From Xestospongia muta (Eukaryota > Porifera > Demospongiae > Haplosclerida > Petrosiidae): 64,000 nucleotides of DNA. Below the pieces are notes generated by a model that saw only the letters and a program-made list of their open reading frames with translations, made no database searches and was not told the origin of the DNA. The position numbers and the translations under genes were made by a program. The stretch is from assembly GCA_963693285.1 (NCBI GenBank), contig OY848925.1, forward strand, positions 3,512,932 to 3,576,931, written 5' to 3'. How positions within the stretch are numbered: position 1 is the stretch's first letter; every line of letters starts with the position of its first letter. Positions 24,690 to 36,922 of this stretch are shown in pieces.

Positions 24690-25305
24690 ATATACAAATT
24701 GTTTCTCTCTTGTCCTCAATAGAATTTCCTTTACAATAGTGATATGTAGATCGTTCACAGAATATAGAGTAAATTGAGGTCAATTAACATCATCTCATCA
24801 TTCACTACGTAAGTGAGGAAACTTCTCTATCTCAGAAATATATATATACTATTGAACTGTAACAATATAAAATCAATATAACTTGATCAACTGAACTGAC
24901 TTCAATAGTCTAGTTGTATTAATAATGTGTAGTCCTCTACTTCCTCTGAAAACAAGAAAGGATGTGTTGACTTCTCTACTTTCATTTAAGTAAATTATTA
25001 AAGTATGTTTTTCTTCAAACTCTTTGGAAAGTAAAAAGCCAGCAAATAAAATCTCCACAAAGGAATTTAAAATAAGGTCACACCTATAAATAATCTCGAG
25101 GGCCAAATGACCAGCTGTCAGAGAGTAAAACAATGCGACGTTAGAGAAGTAAGTGTTGAGCAAAACTGTTCTACTTTTATTGTCTATTAGTTTTGTTATG
25201 ACAAACAATTGTTAATAAAAGAAGAAAATAAAATAATGTCAAGAGAAATTTAAAAAGAAAAAAAAAGTGAGTGAGAAGACAAATTAAGAATAAACAACAA
25301 ACTAC
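24690..25305. other. intergenic, no gene seen
   Basis: AT-rich spacer between the MAGUK remnant (+) and the 3' end of the Death/LRR gene (-). Overlapping minus-strand open frames have no recognisable domain and no splice context, and may be partly 3' UTR of the LRR gene. Confidence 0.3.
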
Positions 25306-25308
25306 TTA

Positions 25309-26108
25309 CTATTTCCAGAACTCAAGTCTGTCTTTAATAATTTGATAACTGTCTAATTTCATACAATACTCTTTGTGTTCTCCTGATAAGTATAGTTTCC
25401 TTATTGTAGTGTTTTTACTAAGTGATGTGCACATTGTCTTGATATCATCATTGTTCAGTGAAGTATCATAGAGATGTAGTTCTATCAGTGATGTACTTGT
25501 TTGTATTAGATCTGCTATTGTACTGGTACTAACTGAAGTGATCTGACGATTACGTCCGATGCTCAACTTAGTCAATGTTTGGTTTTTAGTAAGTCCTTCA
25601 CAGATATATTGGACTCCATTATCAGTGATGTTACAGTTGAAAAGATAAAGTTCTTTTAAAGTTGTTTTAGTTGCTAATATAGTAGATAAGTGAGCCATAT
25701 CTTCATCTGTCATACCAGTAACATCATACAATACTAACTGTTCAAGTGTTTTGTTATTAAAGAGACTATCACTGACTTGTTGGATACCACCAGTAAGTGA
25801 AGAGGAGTACAACTCTAGTGTCTTTATTGTTTTATTAGTTTTTAGTATCTCTGATAATATCGATACACACTTACTGTCCAATGAAGTGTGCCATATATAA
25901 AGACTACACACTGTACACTTATTAAGATTGTTTATAATAACTGCAGTACTTTCAGGAGATAATGACGAGAGATAAATACTCCATTCTTTATTTCCTGTTT
26001 GTTTTTCTTTTATTAATTTACTTATAACATCTTCACTTTCTACTACAGTTGGTCTAGTGAGTCTAACACTATTGTCATCATCTCTCCACCAAACACTTCC
26101 AGTGTCTC
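25309..26108 (-). CDS. LRR-encoding terminal exon of the Death/LRR gene
   Basis: This single 800-nt exon follows a TAACAG acceptor and ends EFWK-stop. After a linker starting GDTGSVWWRDDDN it holds six or seven leucine-rich repeats of 27-29 residues, of the ribonuclease-inhibitor/NLR type; examples are TLEQLVLYDVTGMTDEDMAH and TLKELYLFNCNITDNGVQYI. In NLR proteins such repeats sense ligands or hold the protein inactive. Here no NACHT or NB-ARC domain precedes them, so the protein is not a canonical NLR. Confidence 0.85.
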
Positions 26109-28523
26109 CTGTTATAAAACAGAGTTAATATATAGTATAGTACACACATAGTAATATATACTAAAATACACTACATACACAGACAACACACTGAAAAGAA
26201 AGGAAGCCATTACTGGCAACGAGCTATAGGGGGCGGGGCTTATTAAAATTTCCTAACAGAAAGAGGCCACTGAAAGTTGATTTGGCTACAGAGAAACTAT
26301 AGATATAATTCTATCATTGTTATCATATAACAGAACACACCATTGGATATTAGGTATTAATTTTTTTATTAACTTGTGAACTGTATAGAGTTTACAGGTT
26401 GACTAGATATATATAATGAGACTGACTATAAACAATGAAGTGATCTGATGAAATTTATTAGTTAAGGTATTCATAGTAGAAAGACAAGCAGATTGCTTTG
26501 GCAATCAATAAAGGAAAAACAATACCTTGTCTTTTATAATCAACAATCCTTTATAATAGTACTCTGCTCATATGTTATATAATTCCATATATATACTGTA
26601 AAACAGAAAACTTTCAAGGTAAATAATTTATTTTGTCACTATTTGTCTGCTTAAAGGTGTCTAGTGACTTTAGCCCAATTCCTTGTATTTAAGCTATTTT
26701 TTGACCCTCAATCAGAATGTTCCTAGGGTACGATGTTACAAATGTCATTGTTCAAAATGGAAAACAAAGTATAGATACCTAGACTTAAAGATATAGTTCC
26801 TTTTGAAATATTTCAAAAGCAATCAATTTTTGGTACTCAAAATTAGTAAAACAACTGCTGATCAAGAGAAAGCTGTTTGTGAATTTTTAGAAGATAGAGA
26901 CATCTTAGTTACATTTTGTTTTGTTTCGTTTTGTTTTCTTCCTAAGGCATTTTTTCTAATATCCTTTGGAACAAAGACTGTAGCTCCTTAGTACACAACT
27001 TGTAATATGACCAGCTATTTTTTTGTCTCTTGTAATAACATGTTTCACTGACAACATCATAGTAAAATCTGAGGAACTGAACTAAACTCACCAGACATCC
27101 TTTCTCGCATTAAGTAAGTGGACGTCTGGGGATGAGACTAGCAGTTCCTGTGATATATATTCCTTACACTCACAATAAGAGGAAGAGTTTAATAAACCAT
27201 ATACATAATAAATGTTGTCTTTATCTACAGGGTACTTTTATGTAAACCACAAATTACATAACACTGTATATTCAAATTTAACCACAACATTTAAGGGACA
27301 ACTAATTGCCCTTACCTTCACCAGACCCTATATTTATTCAAAGATACATACCTTCATTTGACTCTTTATTCTCTGTCTCTACTTTATCATCAGAATCTTT
27401 CAATATGTCATCTGGAGTCTCTATTGATAAAAACATTTATAATAGAATAAACCAATATTATTTTTAATTTTAATATTTGTATGATTATTAATATATTATA
27501 CTAACAACATTATGACTTTGTGGTAGTAATTTTATGACTCAATCATGACATCATTCAGTACAACAGTTACTAGTAGACAAAACGAATTACTGTAATGATA
27601 CTAACATTGAAGAATGTAATGGAATAGGTTAGTATATTATATCAATAAACAATCTTTTTACATTGTTATGATAATACGAATTACAATACAATCTACTTGG
27701 ATGACGTAATGAACTCTCTTCTTTATCATCAACTGAACCCTTTAACTGATCTTTTAACTCTGATCGAGATTCTATAAGAGTATTATAAGATTATTTATAT
27801 ATATTGAATAGTACTACCTGTAGTTTCAGTGATAAGCGAAGTCTTTTCCTGACTGGACTGTGTTTGAGTCTCCTCAAATCCTTGATCAGTTACTGGTTTA
27901 TGAACCTTTGGTATGAATGGTAGATCTAGTAACAATGTCATATAATGAGAAGTGACTAATACCAGTTACCTTTTAAGCTCTGTTTTAACTCCTCAATCTG
28001 TTGGTCTCTCTCCCTTAGTTGTAAAGTCAATGATGTTATTATTTCATGTAAAGTCTCTAGCTCTTTTTGTCTCTCAGTAGACACTGACAGTATACTCTTC
28101 TCAATAGCTTTATATAAAATGAGAAAAAAAATTGATCACTAATACATTATGTCAAATATGGACAACATTAGACTTGTGATTGCTGTTGTATTAATTTACC
28201 TTCCTTTGTTTTCACAAGTGACGTCAAATCTTTAATTGTCTTTTCTTTCATTTCTCTTGTTTCTATATTAAGGAACATTAAGTTATAAATCAGATATATC
28301 ATATAATAGACAGTTATTAAATAAAAAAGTAGTTGTACACAATATACCTTCATTTTGTCTGACAATAGATGATATTTGCATAGTCATCTTTTTCTGGATC
28401 GTTTGTTCTAATTCTAGTTGACTTCTCAACTCCTTTGTGTTCTCTTCTACAATAGCTCTAACCTCCTATATATCAATAAACAACACATGTACCAACTGTT
28501 GTCTCATACTACTTATCTCTTAC

Positions 28524-29203
28524 CTTGTCTCTTCTATGATCATAAATGGTACAGTGACCAACTGTAAGTTGTACTAATCCTCTCCTCTTCACTGATTCAA
28601 GAGTCTCCTGAGCTCTGGCAATAAGTAGAGTTGTTAGACTGAGTGGAAAAAAGCAGGTGACAATTATGGACTTGCCCTCTCTAATGACACGAATCTGTAC
28701 ATTTCCTTCAACTGATTCTGAAAGGATATCCTCAATATCTTCTAATGTGCAATCTTTAGGATCCCAGTTTAAAACAAAGACAGCTGTCTCACATTGAAGA
28801 TGAGAAGGTGTGTTTGTAACTTTGAAGGTTTCGTTTAGACAAAGAGAAACCTTTGTTTCTTTACAAAATGATTGAACAAAATCTTTGTATGTTTTTATAT
28901 GTGTCTCAGCTTCTTTGATTTTGAATCGTGTTACAATACCCTCTAGACAACTGATATTGACAACAGTACAGTGGTCATTAACAACATCTAGAACATCATC
29001 AATGGAGTTAGAATGAGCTAATTGAGATTTGAAGTGAGAGTAACCATCTTTAAGATATCCCTTTAACTTATCCAGAGGTGGAGGTGCTTTGTTGATGGCT
29101 TCTCGGGTATTACTGAACATTATTGCATATTTACTTTTCATTGATCCAAAAATAGACCTAAACTTTCGTGAAATTGGAATTGTGACTTCCTTTTTAGTCT
29201 CTT
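28524..29203 (-). CDS. exon encoding the recurrent ~225-aa module (LRR-gene copy)
   Basis: One 680-nt exon, phase 1 to phase 0, encodes the module also found at 53373-52706 and 56413-55746 (668 nt each, same phases). Shared landmarks are an all-helical first half with a VNIxxL and IVxxFK-like stretch, a central T-P-x-x-x-x-C-x-x-x-x-L-x-W segment, and hydrophobic strands near the end. Here they read KVTNTPSHLQCETAVFVLNW and SIIVTCFFPLSL. The copy is clearly diverged. I know no named Pfam-type domain for it. Confidence 0.7.
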
Positions 29204-29923
29204 CTGCAATTAAAAAACATTATAACCTCTAATAGTTTTCATTACTAACTTTGACTTGCAATTAACGTGCTATCAACTGAAACTCCTGCCATAGTAATTG
29301 ATGAATTAGCTAATTAACACAATGATATCATCATCTTAATTTACTACAGTAAATATACCTTCACTAACTCCAGTAATAACATGTACTTCTGAATCCTTGT
29401 CTTCAAAAAATGCTTTATCTACACCAAACAATTTGTAACAGTTATACAATAACCTATACACTTACCACAATCCTTTAAGATAGCATTAGCACATGGTACA
29501 CACTACAAAAATGTTAATGTTAAAATGACAAAAAAAAAATGTTATATTGATGCATCTGTGGCAACATAAGAGCATGTGTTGTTTTAACACTAAACATATG
29601 GCGTTACATACACATGACATCTGTTGTTAATCCAACAGCACACTTTGTTATGCTAACACATAATCATTTGTTACACATACAATTCCAAATATCTTGAAAC
29701 AATTGTTGTTGTTATAACAACTTTTCCGTACAGGTTAAAGTAACCCCAAAGAAGTACTCAAGGTCACCCAGCTTGCTTTGTGGCTGTTTGCAAATATTAT
29801 ATACTATTTAGATTTCAATATTTGATCAATTTCCAACTATTAATAGTTGTTAAAAAAGTTGAGGAAAAAATATCAAATGCAAACTCAAACCAACAAAGTG
29901 TTCATATAGTATCTGACTACCTG

Positions 29924-32137
29924 TTAAATATAACAGTCCACAGCAGTAGTTGTGTTGATATATATTGATGATTGCTTTGAAGAGTCACCAAATCCCAAAA
30001 TCTTATCTTGAATGAAGTACAAAACATCCTTTACTCTTGGAAAATACACAATATTGAAGATATAGTGACAAGCCAAGAGAGCAAAAATAGCCCCATTCAT
30101 ATCTTTACATTCAAGTACAATCTCTTGTTCTATTGCAATAAAAAGTTGTGGTAATAATTCCAAATCAGGGTCCACAAATCGAATTATGTGAGGATGACTA
30201 TTTTCTTCATCTATAGCCTCAGTTATAGGAGTTCCACGCTATAAAATATACATAATAAAGTGCAATAATTATGTGTTATACTCACAGTAACTTCCACAAG
30301 AAGAAATGGAATGTCAACTTTTGAGCTGAAGGTTTCTTTTTTCTTTGGTTTAGTTGATAGAAAATATCCCAAACACCTTAGAGCAGAAATACTTAGGGCA
30401 TCTAAAGAAATCTATGAATAAGGCATAACAAAAGAGTTTCCACCTTCATCATCAATTCTTTCATCAATGTGTAAAGACCGGAGTGCATGTTTTAAATCTT
30501 TAGATGAAGATAGACTAGCTTGAGCATAATTTATAACTGCATGGGAATATTTTTTCCAGTTGTCTTCAAATAAACTACCATATAAATTATCAACCTGCAT
30601 TATCAGGTTAAATTCTTCTGCAGCCTGTGAAATGGTTAGCAAAGTTATTGCAATTCAGTATAAAACCTACATAAACTGCCTTTTTTAGAAATGGATATTG
30701 ATTGCATATATCTTTCACTTTGTGAGCCGTACACAGGATCCACTCTCGTCGTCTTTTAAATGTCCTGGCAATCAGAGAGACAATTTCGCCAACATTTGAC
30801 CTTGGCTTTTCCATCTCTTTTTGTAAAAGACCCAAATTCCTTTTGTGGCTCACTTCATCTTCCTCAAATTCTAAAACTTCAAGGGAAGGATAAAAATGCT
30901 TTTCTTGGTCAATCTTTCTTTTTTTTGGACGTGGAGATTTTTCTTCGTCTCTTTTATCAGAAGTTGGATTTCTGTTGCAATTTTGGCATCTTGTATAAAT
31001 AAAGTCAGCCCAAGAGTCCTAATACATAAATAACACGATGTCAGTAGAATAAATTGTAACAACTTACATATTCTTTTATAAATGAATGCTTTCTTAACAA
31101 TGATCTAGCTACGGCTTCACAATCCTTCTTTGAAGGTCGTTGTATGTATACTAGCAGCATTGTAGCTAAAGTACGAACTACATACTTTCTATCATCATTA
31201 GTCAACTTTTTAAGTCTAAAGTTGGTTTCTGTTCGCTCACGAAATGTAGGTATTGGAAATGGATCAGGAACTTTACTAAACTAAGAAAGAATTAGTAGCA
31301 AAACAATATAATCACATACCTGATCTTCCTTAAAATTTAATTTACTAAAAGAAACTGGTGAGGCTTTCTATAGTGCACCAATTAATGATATACAACCTTT
31401 TTGCTCGTACCTTTTTTGTTGATGGGGTGGACAACACTGAGCTACTAGTGGAAGCAACAGAAGGTGGTGAATTAATAGGAGGTGGTGAAGTGATAGATGG
31501 TGGTGAGTAAACATCAATGACTGAATCCTTGATTAAGATTTAAAAATATATTTAAATTAAGGAATAATTAATCTGACCAAATCCACTGATACAGATCAAA
31601 GGTTTTAACACCTTGGATAGTATAAGCTAATAACCCTGTACTGAAATAACTTTGGGGTTAACAGCCTGTATCTTTACAGACACACATAGGAGGTAACTAT
31701 TATAATTTACAAAACAGATAAAACACACCTTTGAATTTGCAAATGGGATGACCATAATGTCATCAGACAATGATGAAAATGGACTCCTCTCATAATTATC
31801 CTATAAAAACATTAGCGATCAATTATTACACATTTGCCACATAGCTATACCATTTCCTTCCCAATTGCAAACTTGAGTGCGTTATACACTTTTAATCTCT
31901 CACCAAATTTAGGCAGAACATCTTTTAAACAGTCTGGTCCTGTGCTTGTACCTAAAGCTTGGTAAATGGCCTCCCCATCCATTGCCTGATCTATTAAAGA
32001 TTGCACAGTGTAAAGACAATATCATCTGTTATCTGTGAAGTTTTAGAAAACTAACTTTTGAAAGCCTGCTGTATTTCATCACAAAATCCTTGGTCCTGAA
32101 GCCAACTTCCAACCTCATCTACGTTCATTTTCTCCAT
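29924..32137 (-). CDS. SAM-domain protein of the transposon (SAMD3-like)
   Basis: Ten exons, all in frame, 543 aa: 32137-32056, 31990-31851, 31800-31729, 31527-31411, 31367-31320, 31280-31068, 31018-30671, 30624-30444, 30401-30286, 30238-29924. Residues 1-74 form a SAM domain (starts MEKMNVDEVGSWLQDQGFCD). A Ser/Pro linker follows, then a conserved block FPIPTFRERTE to AVARSLLRKHSFIKE, which resembles the region after the SAM domain in vertebrate SAMD3-like proteins. A basic PRPKKRK motif is a likely nuclear localisation signal, and about 300 residues of unknown fold follow. No transposase signature is seen. It starts about 89 bp from the transposase start codon on the opposite strand, so the two probably share a promoter. 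Its role could be DNA binding or assembly of the transposition complex (inference). Confidence 0.85.
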
Positions 32138-32226
32138 TACGCACAGCAGAAAGAGATAACAGGGTACAAACAAAACATGTGAAACTCTGAAAAATGCGCA
32201 TGCGTGACCACACCTAACATTCAATC
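32138..32226. promoter_or_regulatory. bidirectional promoter of the transposon
   Basis: Only 89 bp separate the start codons of the two divergent transposon genes. It is GC-richer than its surroundings (GAAAAATGCGCATGCGTGACC) and contains the palindrome TGCGCATGCGTG, which resembles an NRF1-type site of compact animal promoters. Seen: the spacing and palindrome. Function is inferred. Confidence 0.5.
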
Positions 32227-35200
32227 ATGGCTTTTTTGTGCAGGTTTTGCTGTTTCTGTTGTAAAGAGTGGAAAGTTTTTTTAAGGCACACATTTCAATC
32301 TCACTCTAATGAGCCGAACTTTTTGTTTACATGTGGTGTTGAAGGCTGCCAGCAAACCTTTCGAACATATGCTTCTATTTGCTCACATTTGAACAGAAAA
32401 CATAGGCATGCAAATTTGGAGGAAGTACAATCAGAAGTTATTGCAGGAACCTCTACTTATCTTTCTAACGAAATCAATAACATCGAGGACAATGTTAGTA
32501 ATTATAGAGATGATGACATAACTGAGTCGTTTCCTGATGATGAAGATGATGACATTACAACTGGTAGTGAAGATAACATTGATGTTTCAGGCTGTACATC
32601 AACTGAAAACTATCTACAGAGGTCAGCTGCACTTTTTTTGTTGACTTTAAAGGAGCGTTATCAGCTAACTCAGACTGCTATCAATTTTTTAATCAGACAA
32701 GTTCAAAATATGATCCATTATTCTTTGTTAAATATTAAAAATTCTGCTGAGTTGATGGGTCTTATTACTGAAAACATCACCCAGTCTGTTTTATTGGATT
32801 ACTTTGAATGTGTAGATCCTTTCAAATCACTGCATTCAGAATATCTTCAAACTAAATTTTATAAAGACCATTTTGGGCTAGTTGTAAGTTCATATAATGA
32901 ATTTACATGTACATGTACTCACCTGTCAATACATACTCTTGGCACTGTTAGTGTGCCAGGCAATAATACAATATAATTATTTCATTTATTTATGTGTTGA
33001 GTACTGTATTAAGTGATTATTGATTGTTATTATATATAGGAGCCAAGAACAATTGTCTTAGGTACTAGATTGGTCACTTGTGGGAGTGGAACTTTAAAAG
33101 AAAAGGAAGATACTTTTCAATACATTCCTTTACTGGATAGCCTAAAATCATTTCTCTCTAATCACGAAATATTTGATGAGGTGATTATTGATATACATGT
33201 CCCTCAGTTAATGTAAATATATGTTTATACTAGTTTGTACTTGTACAATTCTGTATCTGTTGTATAAAAAGTATCATTTCACAGGTTATGAAATCTCATT
33301 CTCAGCCACCAGGATTCTTAGCTGATTATTGTGATGGATTATGTTATAAATCTCACCCTTTATATAGAGAAGATACCAACGCACTGCAAATAATTGCATA
33401 TTTTGATGAAGTAGAAGCTTGTAACCCTCTTGGTAGTCATGCTGGTGTTCACAAGTTAGGTACATATGCTTAATATTTTAGTACTATTGTCCATATTTTT
33501 ATTATATATTTCATTTAGGTATGTTTTACTTTACCCTGGGTAATCTTAAACCAGAACTACGATCTTCACAAAGAGCCATTCAGTTAATTGCCTGTGTTAC
33601 ATCTCAGAACTTGACAAGATATGGATTTTCTGCAATACTTCGACCTTTTATTGAAGATGTTAATGCATTATGTGAGGTAAATGATGTATGATAAGAAATG
33701 GGCTTTAGGCATGCATATGTGTCATGTGCCACCTTTGTGCACAATTTAATAAGAAAACCCCACCCCTAATGTTAAATTGTACAGTGTATGTGTACATTTA
33801 AAAATTATATTGTATGGTTCTATTTATTTTGTGTAAGGTTACACTATCATTGTTCTATTTAATGCACAACACAGTTATTTCATATCCAGTTTTACTTAAC
33901 TACCATTTTGTGTAGGATGGTCTTTCTTTCACCTTGGCTGGAAACAATGTCACTATTTATGGCACACTTTTTTTGGTTTTGGCTGATAATTTAGCAGCTC
34001 ATCAGCTGGGAGGATACAAAGTTGGAGTTGGCTTTTCTCTACGCAAGTGTCGTGTATGTATGGCCACTGATTCAGACATACAAACAAAAGTATTTTAATT
34101 GTTTATGATTTAGGTTTCTAATATACATGAGTAGTTTACAGAGGAACAATTCCATCAAAGAACTCCTCAGGAGTATGACTTCCATTCTTCTCTATTGAAT
34201 GGTCCATATGCTTCAGACAACTCAACTACTTATGGATTAAATTATTCAAGTCCTCTCAATGAAGTTCATTACTTTCATGTAGCTAATGGCCAACTTCCAC
34301 AAGATATTATGCATACATTATTTGAAGGTGTCTTACCAAAGGAAATCCAACTTATGCTACAACATTTTGTTTTTGTTGATCATCTCTTCAACTTAGATTT
34401 GTTTAATGCAAGGTTATCACATTTTGTATATGGTAGATCAGACCTTAAGAACAAACCACCAAAAGCGTTTGAAGAATATCATATTAGAGGAACAACAAAG
34501 CTACCTTTATCAGGTAAGGTTATTTGTATTTTTTAATGGTTTTTAAAATGAAACCTCTAATAATTCTATTCAGCTTCTCAAATGTGGACGTTTGCAACCC
34601 TGTTACCATTAATAATTGGTGACTTAGTTCCTGAAACTAATCCCAAATGGGAATGCTTTTTGCTACTTTTGCAAATCACAAAATTTTGTACTTCGGTAGT
34701 AGTTACACCAGCCCTTTCATGTACACTGAAAGTGTTAATTGAGCAACACCATGATCAATTTAGATATTGTTATCCTGATGTGAATATAATTCCGAAGATG
34801 CACTACATGGTTCACTTTCCAAAGCAATTGCTTGAGTAAGTAAATATCTGATGAATTTGTCAATTCTTCTCTTCCTAGGATTGGCCCTCTCTGTAATTCT
34901 ATGTGCATGCGAATGGAAGCTAAAAATTCTTATTCCAGGCAGATAGCTAGAACTAGTAACTTCAAGAATGTCCCATACACTGTAGCAAAACGTCATCAAC
35001 GGCTCTTGTGTGCATACTTGCAAGGCAGGTTTTTTACTTACGAGGAGCTTGATTGTGGACCATGTTAGTCAGTTTTATAATTGTGTCAATTTCCATCTAA
35101 TTGTTTACGTTGTACATATCTACATGTTTCAAATACTTAGTACAAGGATCATTCTTTTTTTTCTAATAGGTAAAACCATTGGGAGATTAGGAGATGATTC

Positions 35201-35728
35201 CATGCTTCAAGCAATACTAGATGTACTTCCTGAAACAGATCTAGATACAATTCTAACAAAGTAAATCAATACCTTTATATAGGACATCAGTATTATTAAA
35301 TTGCATGATGATTGCATATAACTGTTATTAATTAATGATATTTGTAATTACCAAGTCATATAGTAAACAGTGGAGACTAATTATCAATATATTTTTACTT
35401 CAGGCCAAATTGGATTAAGATTTATGGAGAGGAATATCATCCATTTGAATTTGTTTTATGTGCTTGGCAAGATGATGATCTCCCTGTTTTTGCCCAAATA
35501 AAGTCTATCATTTTAATCTGTGGTATACCTGTATTTGTAGTTGAAATATTTCAAACAATTGGTATCAACAATCATCTCTTGTCGTACGTCATCCAGAAAT
35601 CTTTTATCACAACTGTGATCTTGCTCTCCAAACTTTTTTATAAACAATGTATATCATCACATCATTGTGTTGGGGACTATAACACATACATATGTCTTCG
35701 CTCACATGTCATAAATATTTCATTGTAG
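32227..35728 (+). CDS. C2H2 zinc-finger transposase, CACTA superfamily-like
   Basis: Ten exons stay in frame to a stop at 35726-35728, 848 aa: 32227-32883, 33040-33180, 33285-33459, 33519-33676, 33916-34089, 34135-34513, 34574-34835, 34879-35063, 35170-35260, 35404-35728. Two C2H2 fingers lie in the first 60 residues (C9/C12/H21/H26 and C36/C41/H54/H59), followed by an acidic linker. The core has features of CACTA transposases: an early acidic motif AYFDEVEACNPLG (Asp about 307), LVLADNLAAHQLGG, HD-type QDIMHTLFEGVLPKE, and PKMHYMVHFP followed by MRMEAKNS. It would cut and rejoin element ends. Which acidic residues are catalytic cannot be fixed by eye. The donor at 33181 (GTGATT) is weak. Confidence 0.85.
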
Positions 35729-35869
35729 ATATAACAATTGAATAACATGAATTAATAAAGTATTGTTAAAATAGTAAAAACATGCTGTACTAACAATTTC
35801 AGTGTTAATATAACAATTCAAACTCTTCCTAGAGCAGAGCATTGTTATAGTTACAATTGAATGTTACTT

Positions 35870-35925
35870 TCACAGAATGTCATTTCTACAGTGCATGTTA
35901 TTTTGACAATGCATTTTTAATAGTG
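35870..35925 (-). other. premature stop contributed by the transposon end
   Basis: Reading the split host exon into the transposon on the minus strand gives TSNALLKMHCQNNMHCRNDI plus one residue and then a stop at 35870. The truncated product would keep the Death domain and most of the two helical modules but lose the coiled coils and LRRs. Confidence 0.8.
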
Positions 35926-36922
35926 CATTGCTAGTAAATTTTAACAGTACACTAGCAAAGATCATCAGGTGATGATAGTTGGTATGTATAGCATGACGTA
36001 TAGCTCTTAACAAAACCAATGATGCTTTTCCTATAGAGTGAGATTCAGCAGTATATTTCACAATAAAAAATATAGCTTTTGAAATAACTCCCTCTCCATA
36101 AAGGTACTGTGCTACTCTAACAGGATATTGGAGAGATTGAGAGAGAGTGCCATAATGACAACGTAAAATGTCACTGGCACAATTTTCATAACTCATTTGA
36201 TCACTATGTTCTGTCTGTGGTAACTCTTGAACAATATCTGCTGTCATCTGGTCATCAGGAAACATTTGAACTATTTAATATAGAAAGAGATGTTAGTTTT
36301 CCACTAAAAAATTGATCTTTAGTTCTTATTTACCTACCGTATTCACTAATAAGTATGTCAGATAGATTTTTTGTCTTCCTAAACTTGGACAGTACTGTCG
36401 CTACCACTTTCAACTTCTTGTGATCTGAAGATACAGCTGTATATATAGCAGATAACAGAGTTGTCTTCTTCTCATCTAGGGAGCCTTTTAGTCTCTCTAT
36501 ATTATCAAGTGTTTCTTCACTGATACATCTCACACTAAATAGGAGCTGAGACACTTTTACAGGGTTAAATGAAGATTGTGACAGAGCATCAATATGGCGA
36601 CAAAAAATAATACTTGCTTCAGTTACTGGGAGATCACTTCCTATGATAAAGACACTAGCTCATTACTTAGTATTACAATTATTTGACACATATACCAGTA
36701 TACCACACATATCATTATAACTGACTGCACTAGATACATGATTATACTTACCAACAGTGCTAGCGGAAATTTTCAATGATTGTGGTGGTGTATCAGTATG
36801 GCTTGGAAGAATAATATTTGATTCAGTAGGTGAGGACTGGGATTCTATTCCTATAATATGACATTTATAGATGATATTTTAACTCATAAATTAGTAATCA
36901 AAGTGTGTGACATATCACTGAC

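Larger units (their letters stand above)
29501..35925. mobile_element. CACTA-like DNA transposon carrying two divergent genes
   Basis: The left end 29501-29530 (CACTACAAAAATG) and the inverted right end 35896-35925 (reverse complement CACTATTAAAAATG) are about 30-bp imperfect terminal repeats ending in the CACTA hallmark; AAAATGACA/AAAATAACA also matches at their inner edge. CA flanks both sides (29499-29500 and 35926-35927), a likely 2-bp target duplication. Inside are two intact genes transcribed away from each other from a roughly 89-bp gap: a SAM-domain protein (minus) and a C2H2-transposase (plus). Many TGTTAA, TAACA and TTGTTA motifs crowd both subterminal regions, as CACTA elements often show. 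The element sits in a coding exon of the Death/LRR gene. Intact frames suggest a young autonomous copy. Confidence 0.8.

Noticed and set aside
24873..25208. 111-codon minus-strand frame
   Set aside because: No domain, no splice context, downstream of the LRR gene stop; could be 3' UTR but not supported as coding.
30412..31062. Separate small minus-strand genes
   Set aside because: They are pieces of single exons of the ten-exon SAM-domain gene read past splice sites or from internal ATGs.
34760..35023. Minus-strand frame opposite the transposase
   Set aside because: Antisense shadow of exons 7 and 8, which carry conserved transposase motifs.
35893..35893. Alternative right end of the CACTA-like element at CTACAGTG
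   Set aside because: CACTGTAGAAATG matches the left end less well than 35896-35925, and would not give the exact exon-phase restoration.
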